Below, one piece after another: positions 45,598 through 56,048 of a stretch of DNA of 64,000 nucleotides (the first letter of the stretch is position 1; every line of letters starts with the position of its first letter). This DNA is from Methylomarinovum caldicuralii. Its GTDB lineage: Bacteria; Pseudomonadota; Gammaproteobacteria; Methylococcales; Methylothermaceae. The position numbers and the translations under genes were made by a program. Where the stretch lies: NCBI RefSeq assembly GCF_033126985.1, contig NZ_AP024714.1, positions 1-64,000 on the forward strand. Reading direction: 5' to 3'. The notes beneath the pieces were generated by a model, which was not told where the DNA came from, ran no database searches, and saw only the letters and a list, made by a program, of their open reading frames with translations.

Positions 45598-47210
45598 GCT
45601 CGCAACACCATCACGCCCCCCAGCCCGGCCAGCCCCAGGGTCAGGGGCGACAGCAACCCCACCCCGATCAGCACGCTGGCGGAGATCATCATCGCCCCGC
45701 CGCCGATGGCGGCGACGGTGCGACGCTGCTGCCGGCGCTGCTGCAGCTGCCAGGCCTCCAGCTGGGGCAGTTGCAATGGCAGCCTGCCATGGCTGGCCTG
45801 ATCCATAAGACGCAGGGCCCAGGTGGGCACCTCCGGCAACTGCTCGGCCCACTGCGGCAGCTGCCGCCAGGTCTTGTACAGCAGGGTGCGGGGATGGACA
45901 CGGCGCCTGAACCAGTCCTCCAGGAACGGCTTGGCGGTCTGCCACAGGTCCAGCTCCGGATAGAGCTGCCGTCCCAGCCCTTCGATCTGGAGCAGGGTTT
46001 TCTGCAACAATACCAGCTGGGGCTGGACTTCCATGCGGAAGCGGCGCGCGGTCTGGAACAGGCGCAGCAGCAGCTGGGCGTAGGAAATCTCCCCCAGGGG
46101 TTTGGCGAAAATGGGCTCGCACACCGCCCGGATCGCCCCCTCGAACGCCTCAACCCGCACGTCCGCCGGCACCCAGCCGGAGGCCACGTGCATCTCGGCC
46201 ACCCGGCGATAGTCGCGGTTGAAGAAGGCCAGCAGGTTGGCCGCGAGATAATACTGGTCGGCTTCCGAAAGGCTGGCGACGATGCCGAAGTCCACCGCCA
46301 TGTACCTGGCTGGGAAGCGGGGATCGACGAACACGTTGCCCGGGTGCATGTCGGCGTGGAAGAAATTGTCGCGGAACACCTGGGTGAAGAAGATCTCCAC
46401 CCCGCGCTCGGCCAGCAGCTTGAAATCGACCCCAGCGTCTCTTAGCGCTTCGACATCGGTGACCGGGATGCCGTGGATGCGTTCGATCACCAGCACCTGC
46501 GGCCGGGTCCAGTCGAAATACACCTTGGGAACGTAAAGAATCTCCGAATCCTCGAAATGACGCCGCAGTTCCGCAGCGTTGGCGGCCTCGCGCACCAGAT
46601 CGAGCTCGTCGTGAAGCGTCTTGTCGAACTCGGCCACCACCGCCCGGGGGCGCAGCCGTCGGGCTTCGGGGATGAAGCGTTCCACCAGGGTGGCGAACAG
46701 CGCCATCAACGCCACGTCCTCCCGGATGCGGGCCTCGATGCCGGGACGCAGCACCTTGACCACGACCGCCTCCCCGCTGCGGAGCCGGGCGGGATGGACC
46801 TGGGCGATGGAGGCCGAGGCCAGCGGGGTCTCATCGAACTCGGCGAAGATTTCGGAAACCGGCCGGCCCAGCTGCGCCTCGACGATCGCCCGCGCCTGAT
46901 CGCCGGGGAACGGCGGCACCCGGTCCTGGAGCTTTTCCAGCTCGTCGGCGATGTCGTCGGGCAGCAGATCGCGGCGGGTGGACACCGCCTGTCCGAACTT
47001 GACGTAGATCGGTCCCAGCTCCTCCAACGCCCGGCGGATGCGCTCTCCGCGCGTCCCCCGATGACAGCGGCGCCAGGCATTGGGAGACAGCCAGCGCAGA
47101 AAACGCACCGGCCGCAGCCACGGCAGACCGAGGATCAGTTCGTCCAGGCCGTGGCGCAGCAGAATGCGCTGGATCTGCAGCAGACGCCAGAAGAGGAAAA
47201 TCCCGGTCAC
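45573..47210 (-). CDS. ubiB: Ubiquinone biosynthesis regulatory kinase-like protein UbiB
   Basis: 545-residue ABC1/ADCK-type atypical kinase, needed for ubiquinone synthesis. The family KxGQ motif ([16 protein letters not shown]) and the catalytic-like segment [12 protein letters not shown] are present, and two C-terminal membrane helices ([24 protein letters not shown]) end the protein. The start is GTG 47210, overlapping the stop of the DUF2283 gene (GTGA). The ORF is open upstream but without family similarity. Confidence 0.95.
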   Translation of the reverse strand: MTGIFLFWRLLQIQRILLRHGLDELILGLPWLRPVRFLRWLSPNAWRRCHRGTRGERIRRALEELGPIYVKFGQAVSTRRDLLPDDIADELEKLQDRVPPFPGDQARAIVEAQLGRPVSEIFAEFDETPLASASIAQVHPARLRSGEAVVVKVLRPGIEARIREDVALMALFATLVERFIPEARRLRPRAVVAEFDKTLHDELDLVREAANAAELRRHFEDSEILYVPKVYFDWTRPQVLVIERIHGIPVTDVEALRDAGVDFKLLAERGVEIFFTQVFRDNFFHADMHPGNVFVDPRFPARYMAVDFGIVASLSEADQYYLAANLLAFFNRDYRRVAEMHVASGWVPADVRVEAFEGAIRAVCEPIFAKPLGEISYAQLLLRLFQTARRFRMEVQPQLVLLQKTLLQIEGLGRQLYPELDLWQTAKPFLEDWFRRRVHPRTLLYKTWRQLPQWAEQLPEVPTWALRLMDQASHGRLPLQLPQLEAWQLQQRRQQRRTVAAIGGGAMMISASVLIGVGLLSPLTLGLAGLGGVMVLRAYWEGGSD

Positions 47211-47404
47211 GCGGGAATCTGCTCGAAATGCAAATGGTCGATATCGGCCCGTTCTTTGGCATGCTCCAAGGTGATGGCGCAAACCTGTCCCCGGGCGTCT
47301 AGATCCAATAAGGTATCCTCGTCCAGTTCCCGGGTTTCCACGATATCACCGGGGCGGAACTCGATATACAGCGTGTCCGTATCCTTGAAATACTGGATCT
47401 TCAT
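47207..47404 (-). CDS. DUF2283 family small protein
   Basis: 65 residues: [19 protein letters not shown], then [30 protein letters not shown], the standard DUF2283 pattern. DUF2283 genes are often next to DUF4258 genes, and the pair is regarded as a possible toxin-antitoxin module. The start overlaps the DUF4258 stop by 4 bp and the stop overlaps the ubiB GTG by 4 bp, so it is translationally embedded in the ubi operon. Confidence 0.85.
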   Translation of the reverse strand: MKIQYFKDTDTLYIEFRPGDIVETRELDEDTLLDLDARGQVCAITLEHAKERADIDHLHFEQIPA

Positions 47405-47637
47405 GGTTTGAACCGGCGGTCGAAAAAGGCATTGTGTACGGTTTCACCGTCTTCCAACAGAACACCCCGAAGATATCTGCCTCCCATTTCGGGAATGGGT
47501 GCCCAACGACGAATACGACCGTCCGCTTGGACTTCTTCCTTAACCGGTGAGGTCATGACGCGAACGATCCATTCCTTTTTGATGATGGCCCGATCGTGGC
47601 TCCGACGCACCGTTTGAAAATAACGGGTACATTTCAT
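47401..47637 (-). CDS. DUF4258 family small protein
   Basis: 78 residues. SHDRAIIKKEWI, IRRWAPIPEMGGRYLRGVLLEDGETVHNAFFDRRF is the usual DUF4258 signature with the conserved H..R near the N-terminus and the ETVHNAFFDR end. This fold resembles the RelE-like toxins, and the partner DUF2283 follows. The start overlaps the ubiJ stop (ATGA). Toxin function is inferred from the family pairing only. Confidence 0.85.
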   Translation of the reverse strand: MKCTRYFQTVRRSHDRAIIKKEWIVRVMTSPVKEEVQADGRIRRWAPIPEMGGRYLRGVLLEDGETVHNAFFDRRFKP

Positions 47638-48263
47638 ATCCGGGACTGCATGCCAAGAAGGCGATTTATGCGCGCCTCCAGGCGCGCCACATCATCGCGC
47701 AGTTCCGCGATCCGGCGGTACAGGTCTTCGGCTTCCAGCGGCGCCGGCAGGGCACGGGTTTCCTCCTGGAGGAACTCGGCCAGGTTCCATTGGAAACTGC
47801 GCCAGGCATGGCGGTGCCAGGCGATGACGCCCCGCAGCAGATTGGCGGCCCTTTCTCCGGCCAGGTCGGTGAGCCAGCGTTCCCAGTCCAGATCGAGGCG
47901 GCGCAACAGGTTCTGCAGGCGCTTGGCGGTGTCCATGTCCCCCTCGACCTGCACTACCCCCTGGAACAGGCCGGTTTCAGGACGCTCGGCCAGCAGCAGG
48001 CGCAGGAAACCGAAGGGTGTGCCGCGCAGGATCACGTCCGCCCTTTCCGGGCACTCGGCGAGCACCAGCATGGTCGTATCGGTGGGGCTGAAGCAGAAGC
48101 GCAATGGAAACGGCGCCAGCTCCACCACGATGACCTTGCCCGCCAACGGCTTGAGCCACCGGGCGGCATTCGGATCGAGAGCCAGCAGTCGGGCCAGCGC
48201 CGTTTCCACTGCCTGGGAGGCCAGGGCGTGGGCCACGCTCCCGCCACCCATCACCGCCGGCAT
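47634..48263 (-). CDS. ubiJ: Ubiquinone biosynthesis accessory factor UbiJ
   Basis: 209-residue SCP2-fold lipid-binding protein that scaffolds the soluble Ubi complex. The N-terminal SCP2 domain (VVELAPFPLRFCFSPTD, ADVILRGTPFGFLRLL, VQVEGDMDTAKRLQNLLRRLDLDWE) is followed by a C-terminal coiled coil (EAEDLYRRIAELRDDVARLEARI). It overlaps the stop of ubiE by 1 bp. The order ubiE-ubiJ is conserved, but here ubiB is displaced by two inserted genes. Confidence 0.93.
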   Translation of the reverse strand: MPAVMGGGSVAHALASQAVETALARLLALDPNAARWLKPLAGKVIVVELAPFPLRFCFSPTDTTMLVLAECPERADVILRGTPFGFLRLLLAERPETGLFQGVVQVEGDMDTAKRLQNLLRRLDLDWERWLTDLAGERAANLLRGVIAWHRHAWRSFQWNLAEFLQEETRALPAPLEAEDLYRRIAELRDDVARLEARINRLLGMQSRI

Positions 48264-49015
48264 CAGAACTTGTACCCCCGGTGGATGGCCACCACCCCCT
48301 GGGTGAGATTGAAGTATTCGACCCGCTCGAAGCCGGCCTTGGTCATCATCCCCTTGAGGGTGTTCTGGTCCGGGTGCATACGGATGGATTCGGCCAAGTA
48401 GCGGTAGCTGTCGGGATCGCCGGCCACGAGCTTTCCCATCAGTGGCAACAGCTTGAAGGAATACAGGTCATAAACCTTGCCGAACAATTCACTGGTGGGT
48501 TTGGAAAATTCCAGCACCAGCAGGCGGCCGCCGGGTTTGAGCACCCGGTACATGGAGGCCAGGGCCTTGTCCTTGTCGGTGACGTTGCGCAGGCCGAAAG
48601 CGATGGTGATGCAGTCGAAGGTGTCGTCCTCGAAGGGCAGACACTGGGCGTCCACCTGGGCGTAGCGCACGCCGCGGACGATGCCCTCGTCGGTGAGGCG
48701 GTCGCGCCCGCGGCGCAGCATGGCGGCGTTGATGTCGGCCAGCACCACCTCGCCTTTGTCCCCCACCCGGGGGTGGAATAGCCGGGTCAGATCGCCGGTG
48801 CCGCCGGCCAGATCCAGCACCCGCTCGCCGTAACGCACCTGGCTGAGAAAGATGGTCAGGCGCTTCCACAGACGGTGGATGCCGAAGGACATCAGGTCGT
48901 TCATCAGATCGTACTGGTCCGCCACCGAATCGAACACGTTGCGGACCAGCTTGGCCTTTTCCGTGACCGGAACCTGGCGGAAGCCGAAGTGGGTGGTTTG
49001 CTTGTCGTCGCGCAT
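48263..49015 (-). CDS. ubiE: Demethylmenaquinone/2-polyprenyl-benzoquinol methyltransferase UbiE
   Basis: 250-residue SAM-dependent C-methyltransferase of ubiquinone (and menaquinone) synthesis. The SAM motif [11 protein letters not shown], the UbiE signatures [18 protein letters not shown] and [13 protein letters not shown], and the C-terminal [14 protein letters not shown] are present. The gene follows ahcY by 6 bp, so it shares a transcript with the SAM cycle enzymes. Confidence 0.96.
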   Translation of the reverse strand: MRDDKQTTHFGFRQVPVTEKAKLVRNVFDSVADQYDLMNDLMSFGIHRLWKRLTIFLSQVRYGERVLDLAGGTGDLTRLFHPRVGDKGEVVLADINAAMLRRGRDRLTDEGIVRGVRYAQVDAQCLPFEDDTFDCITIAFGLRNVTDKDKALASMYRVLKPGGRLLVLEFSKPTSELFGKVYDLYSFKLLPLMGKLVAGDPDSYRYLAESIRMHPDQNTLKGMMTKAGFERVEYFNLTQGVVAIHRGYKF

Positions 49016-49021
49016 CGATTC

Positions 49022-50356
<1,335 letters not shown>

Positions 50357-51529
50357 TCAGGAACGGGGCGGCAAGCCGGCGGCCTCGCGCAAAGCCTCGG
50401 CTTTGTCGGTGCGCTCCCAGGTGAATTCAGGCTCGCTGCGGCCGAAGTGGCCGTAGGCGGCGGTCTTGCGGTAGATCGGCCGCAAAAGGTCGAGTTCCTC
50501 GATCAGGCCGCGCGGACGCAGGTCGAAGTGTTCGCGCACGATCTCCACCAGACGGGATTCGGCGATCTTGCCGGTACCGAAGGTTTCGATGGTGATCGAG
50601 GTGGGCTCGGCCACGCCGATGGCGTAGGAAACCTGGATCTCGCAGCGCTCGGCGAGTCCGGCGGCGACGATGGTCTTGGCCACGTAGCGGCCCATGTAGG
50701 CAGCAGAGCGGTCCACCTTGGTGGGATCCTTGCCGCTGAAGCAGCCGCCGCCGTGACGGGCCATGCCGCCGTAGGTGTCGACGATGATCTTGCGTCCCGT
50801 GAGGCCGCAGTCCCCCACAGGCCCGCCGATGACGAACTGGCCGGTGGGATTGACGTAGAACTTGGTGTCCTTGTGGATCCACTCCCGCGGGATGACCTTG
50901 AGGATGATTTCGTCGATCACCGCCTCGCGGATGGCGCTCTGGGGGATGTCGGGCGCGTGCTGGGTGGACAGCACGACGGCGTCGGCGGCCACCGGGCGGT
51001 TGTCCTCGTAGCGCAGAGTGACCTGGCTCTTGGCGTCGGGACGCAGCCACGGCAGCACCTTGGCCCTGCGCAGCTCCGCCTGGCGCTGCACCAGCCGGTG
51101 GGCGTAATAGATCGGGGCGGGCATCAGGACTTCGGTTTCGTCGCAGGCGTAGCCGAACATCAGCCCCTGGTCGCCGGCGCCCAGATCCTTGTTCTCGGCC
51201 TCGTCCACCCCCATGGCGATGTCCGGCGACTGCTTGCCGATGGCCTGGAGCACCGCACACGACTGCCAGTCGAAACCGATGGCCGGGTCGTCGTAGCCGA
51301 TGTCCCGCACCACCTCGCGCACCAGCTGCTCGGCATCGACCCAGGCGCTGGTGGTGATCTCCCCGGCCAGCAGTACCATGCCGGTCTTGACCAGGGTCTC
51401 GCAGGCGACCCGGCCCTTGGGATCCTGGGCCAGAATGGCGTCGAGCATGGCATCGGAGATCTGGTCGGCGATCTTGTCCGGATGCCCTTCGGAAACCGAT
51501 TCGGAGGTAAAAATAAAGTCTTGGCTCAC
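50357..51529 (-). CDS. metK: S-adenosylmethionine synthetase
   Basis: 390-residue enzyme making SAM from methionine and ATP. The signatures [27 protein letters not shown] and [19 protein letters not shown] are intact. First gene of a run that continues with ahcY and ubiE. The 5' gap to the divergent OmpA-like gene (51530-51734) holds no riboswitch I recognise, and I saw no clear SAM or SAH aptamer pattern. Confidence 0.97.
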   Translation of the reverse strand: MSQDFIFTSESVSEGHPDKIADQISDAMLDAILAQDPKGRVACETLVKTGMVLLAGEITTSAWVDAEQLVREVVRDIGYDDPAIGFDWQSCAVLQAIGKQSPDIAMGVDEAENKDLGAGDQGLMFGYACDETEVLMPAPIYYAHRLVQRQAELRRAKVLPWLRPDAKSQVTLRYEDNRPVAADAVVLSTQHAPDIPQSAIREAVIDEIILKVIPREWIHKDTKFYVNPTGQFVIGGPVGDCGLTGRKIIVDTYGGMARHGGGCFSGKDPTKVDRSAAYMGRYVAKTIVAAGLAERCEIQVSYAIGVAEPTSITIETFGTGKIAESRLVEIVREHFDLRPRGLIEELDLLRPIYRKTAAYGHFGRSEPEFTWERTDKAEALREAAGLPPRS

Positions 51530-51734
51530 CCTGAAAACCTTCTTGTCATTGAGCTTGGAAATCGACGAAATGCGGCAATCCGCGCCAAATCACGCTATTC
51601 TAACTGAAAATGTAGCAGCAATCGGGAAATCCGGAATGAGAATCCCTCATCGCCGGCTGAACGGGATTCATGACGGATTCACCCCGATGCTGCATGATTC
51701 GGCTTATTCCAACGCCATCACCAAGGAGAACGCC

Positions 51735-52391
51735 ATGAACAAAAAACTCGTGCTCATTCCCGGCCTGATGCTGCTGGCCGGCTGTACCACCAATCCTTAC
51801 ACCGGCGAACCCCAGGTCAGCAAGACCGTCATCGGTACCCTGGGGGGCGCGGCGGCCGGCGCGGCTCTGGGCGCCGCCGGCGGCGCCATTGCCGGCAAGC
51901 CCGGAACGGGCGCCGCCATCGGCGCCGGGGTCGGGGCGCTTGCCGGCATGGGCGTCGGCGCCTACATGGACCGCCAGGAAGCCATCCTGCGTCAGAAGCT
52001 GGCAGGCACCGGGGTGCGCCTGGCGCGCGAAGGCAATAACCTGCGCCTGATCATGCCGGGCAACATCACCTTCGCCACCAATTCCTCGGAAATCGCCCCG
52101 CAGTTCTATTCCACCCTCAACGCCATCGCTCTGGTCCTGCGCGAATATCCGGAAACCCTGATCGAAATCACCGGTCATACCGATTCCACCGGCAGCGAGG
52201 AATACAACCTGCAACTGTCCCAACGCCGGGCCCAGGCGGTGGCCCAGTACCTCATCGCCCAGGGGGTCGCCCCCAACCGCATCATCGCCCGCGGCATGGG
52301 GGAAAGCATGCCCATCGCCGACAATTCGACCCCCCAGGGCCGGGCGATGAACCGGCGGGTGGAGATCCGCATCCGGCCGATGCAGCGCTGA
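51735..52391 (+). CDS. OmpA-family lipoprotein with glycine zipper (YiaD-like)
   Basis: 218 residues. A lipobox (LIPGLMLLAGCTT) is followed by a Gly/Ala-rich glycine-zipper segment (about 35-80) and a C-terminal OmpA peptidoglycan-binding domain (GHTDSTGSEEYNLQLSQRRA, ARGMGESMPIADN, MNRRVEI). It probably tethers the outer membrane to peptidoglycan. The ATG at 51735 has AAGGAGA upstream. The longer frame from 51300 is antisense to metK and is not coding. Confidence 0.92.
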   Translation: MNKKLVLIPGLMLLAGCTTNPYTGEPQVSKTVIGTLGGAAAGAALGAAGGAIAGKPGTGAAIGAGVGALAGMGVGAYMDRQEAILRQKLAGTGVRLAREGNNLRLIMPGNITFATNSSEIAPQFYSTLNAIALVLREYPETLIEITGHTDSTGSEEYNLQLSQRRAQAVAQYLIAQGVAPNRIIARGMGESMPIADNSTPQGRAMNRRVEIRIRPMQR

Positions 52392-52405
52392 AGCCAAGCC
52401 CCCGC

Positions 52406-52439
52406 AGGTCACACAATTGTCATCTGCCGGGAATAAACT
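52406..52439 (+). promoter_or_regulatory. Pho box and -10 element upstream of phoB
   Basis: Two GTCA cores at 52408-52411 and 52419-52422, 11 bp apart, inside AGGTCACACAATTGTCAT have PhoB half-site spacing. TAAACT at 52434-52439 lies about 10 bp after the box as a -10. This predicts autoregulation of phoBR. Confidence 0.62.
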
Positions 52440-52469
52440 GGTGGTTAGGCTGATTGTTTTCCAACTGTC

Positions 52470-53159
52470 ATGGCAAACGTCGATATTCTGATCGTCGAGG
52501 ACGAGACCCCCATCCGGGAAATGCTGCGGATGGTCCTCAGACAGGCCGGCTTCGAGGTCCAGGAAGCCCCCGACACCTGCCAGGCGAGTCGTCAATTGTC
52601 CCAAAAACGCCCGGACCTGATCCTGCTGGACTGGATGCTCACCGGCCAGAGCGGCATCGACTGGGCCCGGCGGCTGCGCCGTGATGCCGATTTCAGCGAC
52701 CTGCCCATCATCCTGCTGACCGCCCGCGGCGAGGAGGAGGACAAGATCGCCGGCCTCGACTGCGCCGACGACTACGTCACCAAACCCTTCTCCCCGCGGG
52801 AACTGATCGCCCGCATCAACGCCGTGCTGCGCCGCTTCGGCAAGGGGGAGAAACCCGGCATCCTCCATATCGGCGGCATCACCCTCAACCCCGAAGAACA
52901 CCAGGTGAAGATCGACCGCCGCCCGGTCAATCTCAGCCCCACCGAATACCGCCTGCTGGAATTCTTCCTCACCCATCCCGACAAGGTCTACAGCCGCACC
53001 CAGCTGCTCGACCGGGTCTGGGGGCGGGAGGCCTATATCGAGGAACGCACCGTGGACGTCCACATACGCCGCCTGCGCAAGATCTTGGCGGAATTCGGCC
53101 GCGATGCTATGATCCAGACGGTTCGCGGTTTCGGCTACCGCTTCACGGCACAGCTTTAA
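52470..53159 (+). CDS. phoB: Phosphate regulon response regulator PhoB
   Basis: 229 residues: a receiver domain with phospho-acceptor Asp in LILLDWMLTGQSG and switch residues (LTARGEEEDKI, DYVTKPFSPREL), then an OmpR/PhoB winged-helix DNA-binding domain (SPTEYRLLEFFLTHPDKVYSRTQLLDRVWG, VDVHIRRLRKIL). It is preceded by a Pho box and followed after 6 bp by phoR. Confidence 0.95.
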   Translation: MANVDILIVEDETPIREMLRMVLRQAGFEVQEAPDTCQASRQLSQKRPDLILLDWMLTGQSGIDWARRLRRDADFSDLPIILLTARGEEEDKIAGLDCADDYVTKPFSPRELIARINAVLRRFGKGEKPGILHIGGITLNPEEHQVKIDRRPVNLSPTEYRLLEFFLTHPDKVYSRTQLLDRVWGREAYIEERTVDVHIRRLRKILAEFGRDAMIQTVRGFGYRFTAQL

Positions 53160-53165
53160 GTTCAC

Positions 53166-54452
53166 TTGAACACCCTGCTCTGGCGCACGGAAGGCCCGAT
53201 CGTTTTCTGGGGATCGCTGGCGGCGCTGCTGGTCGGCTGGCTCGAGCAGCACCTCTTTCTCACCCTGACGCTTTTCCTGCTTCTCTATCTGGGCCGCCAT
53301 CTGTACTACGCCGCCCAGCTGCTGGCCTGGCTGGGCGACCGCAAGACCGAACTTCCCGACGGCAACGGCATCTGGAGCGAAATTTTCCACCGGCAACGGT
53401 TGCTGCAGCGCCGCCACCAGCGGCGCAAACGCCGCTTGGGGAAGATGCTAAAACGCTTTCGCCAGGCCACCGAGGCATTACCGGACGCCACCGTGGTGCT
53501 GGACGAAGATTTCACCATCGAATGGTTCAATCCCGTAGCCGCCCAACTGTTAGGGCTACGGCGCCGGGACATCGGCCTCCGGATCGACGCGCTGCTGCGC
53601 TCGCCGCAGTTCATCGACTACCTCAAGGCCCGCCGTTTCGACCGGCCGGTCACCCTGCCCGCACCCGGCAACGAACGCCTGCAGCTGGAAATCCGCGTCG
53701 TTCCCTATACCGCCGATCACTATCTGCTCATCGCCCAGGACATCACCCAGATCCGCCTGCTGGAGCGGCAGCGGCGGGATTTCGTCGCCCACGCCTCCCA
53801 CGAACTGCGCACCCCGATCACGGTGCTCAAAGGCTATCTGGAAGCCCTCATGGACAGCGAGGCGGTGGCCGAACCCCTGCGCCCGGTGCTGCCGCGCATG
53901 GATGAACAGATCCGCCGGCTTCAGTACCTGATCGACGACCTCCTCTACTTGAGCCGGCTGGAGACCGATCGCTGCCAGGCCAGCCAAAACAACCCCGTCG
54001 AAGTGGCGGCAATGCTCGAAGATATCTGCCACGACGCTGCCCGCATCCGGACCGAAACCGCCCCCATCCGTCTTGAGATCGAATCTTCCGCCCGTCTTCT
54101 CGGCAACGAGCAGGAACTGCGCAGCGCCTTTTCCAACCTGGTGGTCAACGCGGTCCACTACACCCCGCCGGAAGGGAAAATCACGGTCCGCTGGTACGAC
54201 GACGGCGACCAGGCCTACCTGGAGGTCGCCGATACCGGCCCCGGCATCCCGGCCGAACATCTGCCGCGGCTGACCGAGCGTTTCTACCGGGTCCCGGAAG
54301 CCGATGCCCGCAATCCCACCGGAACCGGTCTGGGGCTGGCGATCGTCAAGCACGTGCTCAACCGCCACGGCGGTCGGCTGGAGATCGAAAGCGAAGTCGG
54401 GCGGGGCAGCGTGTTCCGTTGCCGCTTTCCCGCTGCCCGGGTGCAGCGGTGA
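53166..54452 (+). CDS. phoR: Phosphate regulon sensor histidine kinase PhoR
   Basis: 428 residues from a TTG start 6 bp after phoB. The N-terminus has two membrane helices (about 13-45). A PAS-like domain (about 95-190) is followed by the H-box VAHASHELRTPITVLKGYL and the ATPase G-boxes VADTGPGIPAEHL and GTGLGLAIVKHVLNRHGG. All kinase motifs are intact. The stop overlaps the next GTG (GTGA), coupling a third gene to the two-component pair. Confidence 0.93.
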   Translation: MNTLLWRTEGPIVFWGSLAALLVGWLEQHLFLTLTLFLLLYLGRHLYYAAQLLAWLGDRKTELPDGNGIWSEIFHRQRLLQRRHQRRKRRLGKMLKRFRQATEALPDATVVLDEDFTIEWFNPVAAQLLGLRRRDIGLRIDALLRSPQFIDYLKARRFDRPVTLPAPGNERLQLEIRVVPYTADHYLLIAQDITQIRLLERQRRDFVAHASHELRTPITVLKGYLEALMDSEAVAEPLRPVLPRMDEQIRRLQYLIDDLLYLSRLETDRCQASQNNPVEVAAMLEDICHDAARIRTETAPIRLEIESSARLLGNEQELRSAFSNLVVNAVHYTPPEGKITVRWYDDGDQAYLEVADTGPGIPAEHLPRLTERFYRVPEADARNPTGTGLGLAIVKHVLNRHGGRLEIESEVGRGSVFRCRFPAARVQR

Positions 54453-55303
54453 GGCGCGGCAGACGCTGTTTCGTCCTGACCGTTCTGCTCGGTTGGATAA
54501 TCCTGGGTCCGGCGGCAAGCGCCCGGCCCCTGCGGCTGGTGACAGAGCCACTGCTGGCGCCCGTCGCCGCCGCCTGGATCGAATCCCTACCCGATGCCAG
54601 CCGTCAAACCGCCAACGCCCTCACGGCCGTTCAGGCCCTGATCCAGGGACGCGCCGATGCCGCCGCCATCGCCCGGCCCCTGACGCCGGCGGAGCGGCGG
54701 CTGCTCCCCGGGCCGGTGCTGTCGCTTCCCGTCGGCCTCGACGGGATCGCCCTCTACGTGCGCCGCGACGCTCCCCTGCAGTCCCTGAGCCTGGGGGCGC
54801 TGGAACGCCTGTTCTTCGCCGCCAACCGCTGCCATCCCGCCGCGCCGCCCGTCTCCCTTTCCCGGCGTTTCGGGCTGGCGGCGGCGAGCGCCCGGCATTT
54901 CCAGTTCAGCGCGAAGGTCGGCTGCGGCAGGGCGCTCGCCACCGCTGTCACACAGCTGTCACGGGACAGGGACGTAATCGATGCCGTGGCGGCCACCCCC
55001 GGGGCCATCGGTTTCGCCAGCGCCAGCCTGGCAGCGGCGGCGGGCGTTCGGGCCTTGGCGCTGGCACGGCATCCCGGCGGGCGGCCGGTCCCGCCGAACC
55101 GCATCACCCTGCGCCAAGGCCGTTATCCGTTGACCCACTACCTCTACCTTCACATCCGTTCCGACCGGCAGGAAACCGTTGAACTGGCCCGGCACGCCCT
55201 GTCACCACCCGGCCAGCAGGTTCTGGAGCGCCGCTTCGCAGCTCTGCCCGACCCGCTCAGGATCAAGGCCTTGCGGCGGCTGGTCGCACCTGGCACCCGT
55301 TGA
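54449..55303 (+). CDS. PstS-like substrate-binding protein coupled to phoR
   Basis: 284 residues from GTG 54449, with an N-terminal signal-like segment (RRCFVLTVLLGWIILGPAASA). The mature part resembles a phosphate-type periplasmic binding protein (AVQALIQGRADAAAIARPLTPAE, VGLDGIALYVRRDAP, GAIGFASASLAA). It lacks the full phosphate-loop pattern of the PstS at 27578 (GSSTVYPF), so its ligand is uncertain. Translational coupling to phoR suggests it assists phosphate sensing or high-affinity uptake. Confidence 0.72.
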   Translation: MRRGRRCFVLTVLLGWIILGPAASARPLRLVTEPLLAPVAAAWIESLPDASRQTANALTAVQALIQGRADAAAIARPLTPAERRLLPGPVLSLPVGLDGIALYVRRDAPLQSLSLGALERLFFAANRCHPAAPPVSLSRRFGLAAASARHFQFSAKVGCGRALATAVTQLSRDRDVIDAVAATPGAIGFASASLAAAAGVRALALARHPGGRPVPPNRITLRQGRYPLTHYLYLHIRSDRQETVELARHALSPPGQQVLERRFAALPDPLRIKALRRLVAPGTR

Positions 55304-55409
55304 TTTGCGCTTTCGAGGGCCGGGAGGAAATTGCCGGCCGCAACCGTTCAATGACGATTCAGCGCCGCTGGGTTATCCTTGGGAACTGTCCATCTGTTCG
55401 GAGCCTCCG

Positions 55410-56048
55410 ATGGAAACCCTAGACCAGATCACCCAGACCCTGGCCCTGTCCATGGGCGCCGCCTGGGCCAGCGGCCTCAATCTGTACGCCACCCTGCTGG
55501 CGCTCGGCATCCTGGCCCAGACCGGCAACCTGCAGCTGCCGCCGGACCTGCAGATCCTCGCCAATCCGCTGGTCATCGGCGCCGCCGGTTTCATGTATCT
55601 GGTGGAATTCGTCGCCGACAAGACCCCCGGCGTCGACACCGGCTGGGACAGCCTGCACACCTTCATCCGCATTCCCGCCGGCGCCATGCTCGCGGCCGGC
55701 GCCATCGGCGACCTCAATCCCGCGGTGGAGCTGGCGGCGGCGATCGTCGGCGGGGGAATCGCCGCCGGCACCCACGCCACCAAGATGAGCACCCGGATGC
55801 TCATCAATACCTCTCCCGAACCTTTCAGCAACTGGACCGCCTCGGTGACCGAAGACGTGGCGGTCTTCGCCGGCATCTGGGCCTCGCTGCACCACCCCTG
55901 GCTGTTTCTGGGGGTGCTGCTGATCTTCATCCTGCTGATGATCTGGCTGCTGCCCCGGTTGTGGGCGGCGATCCGGGGCGTGTTCGCCTGGCTGGGACGG
56001 AGGTTCGGGGGCACACCGGCGCCGCCACCCCGGGACAACACCGGCTAA
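55410..56048 (+). CDS. DUF4126 membrane protein
   Basis: 212 residues with about five membrane segments. The N-terminal SMGAAWASGLNLYATLLALGI and the central VEFVADKTPGVDTGWDSLHTFIRIPAGA are DUF4126 hallmarks. The ATG at 55410 has GGAG 6 nt upstream. The ORF to 55179 is not supported. The function is unknown. The 3' end overlaps the convergent GGDEF gene by 4 bp. The 106-bp gap before it holds nothing I can name. Confidence 0.84.
   Translation: METLDQITQTLALSMGAAWASGLNLYATLLALGILAQTGNLQLPPDLQILANPLVIGAAGFMYLVEFVADKTPGVDTGWDSLHTFIRIPAGAMLAAGAIGDLNPAVELAAAIVGGGIAAGTHATKMSTRMLINTSPEPFSNWTASVTEDVAVFAGIWASLHHPWLFLGVLLIFILLMIWLLPRLWAAIRGVFAWLGRRFGGTPAPPPRDNTG

Noticed and set aside
51530-51734. 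SAM or SAH riboswitch upstream of metK
   Set aside because: I looked for the known aptamer patterns on the minus strand and found none. Only a -10-like TAGAAT is visible.
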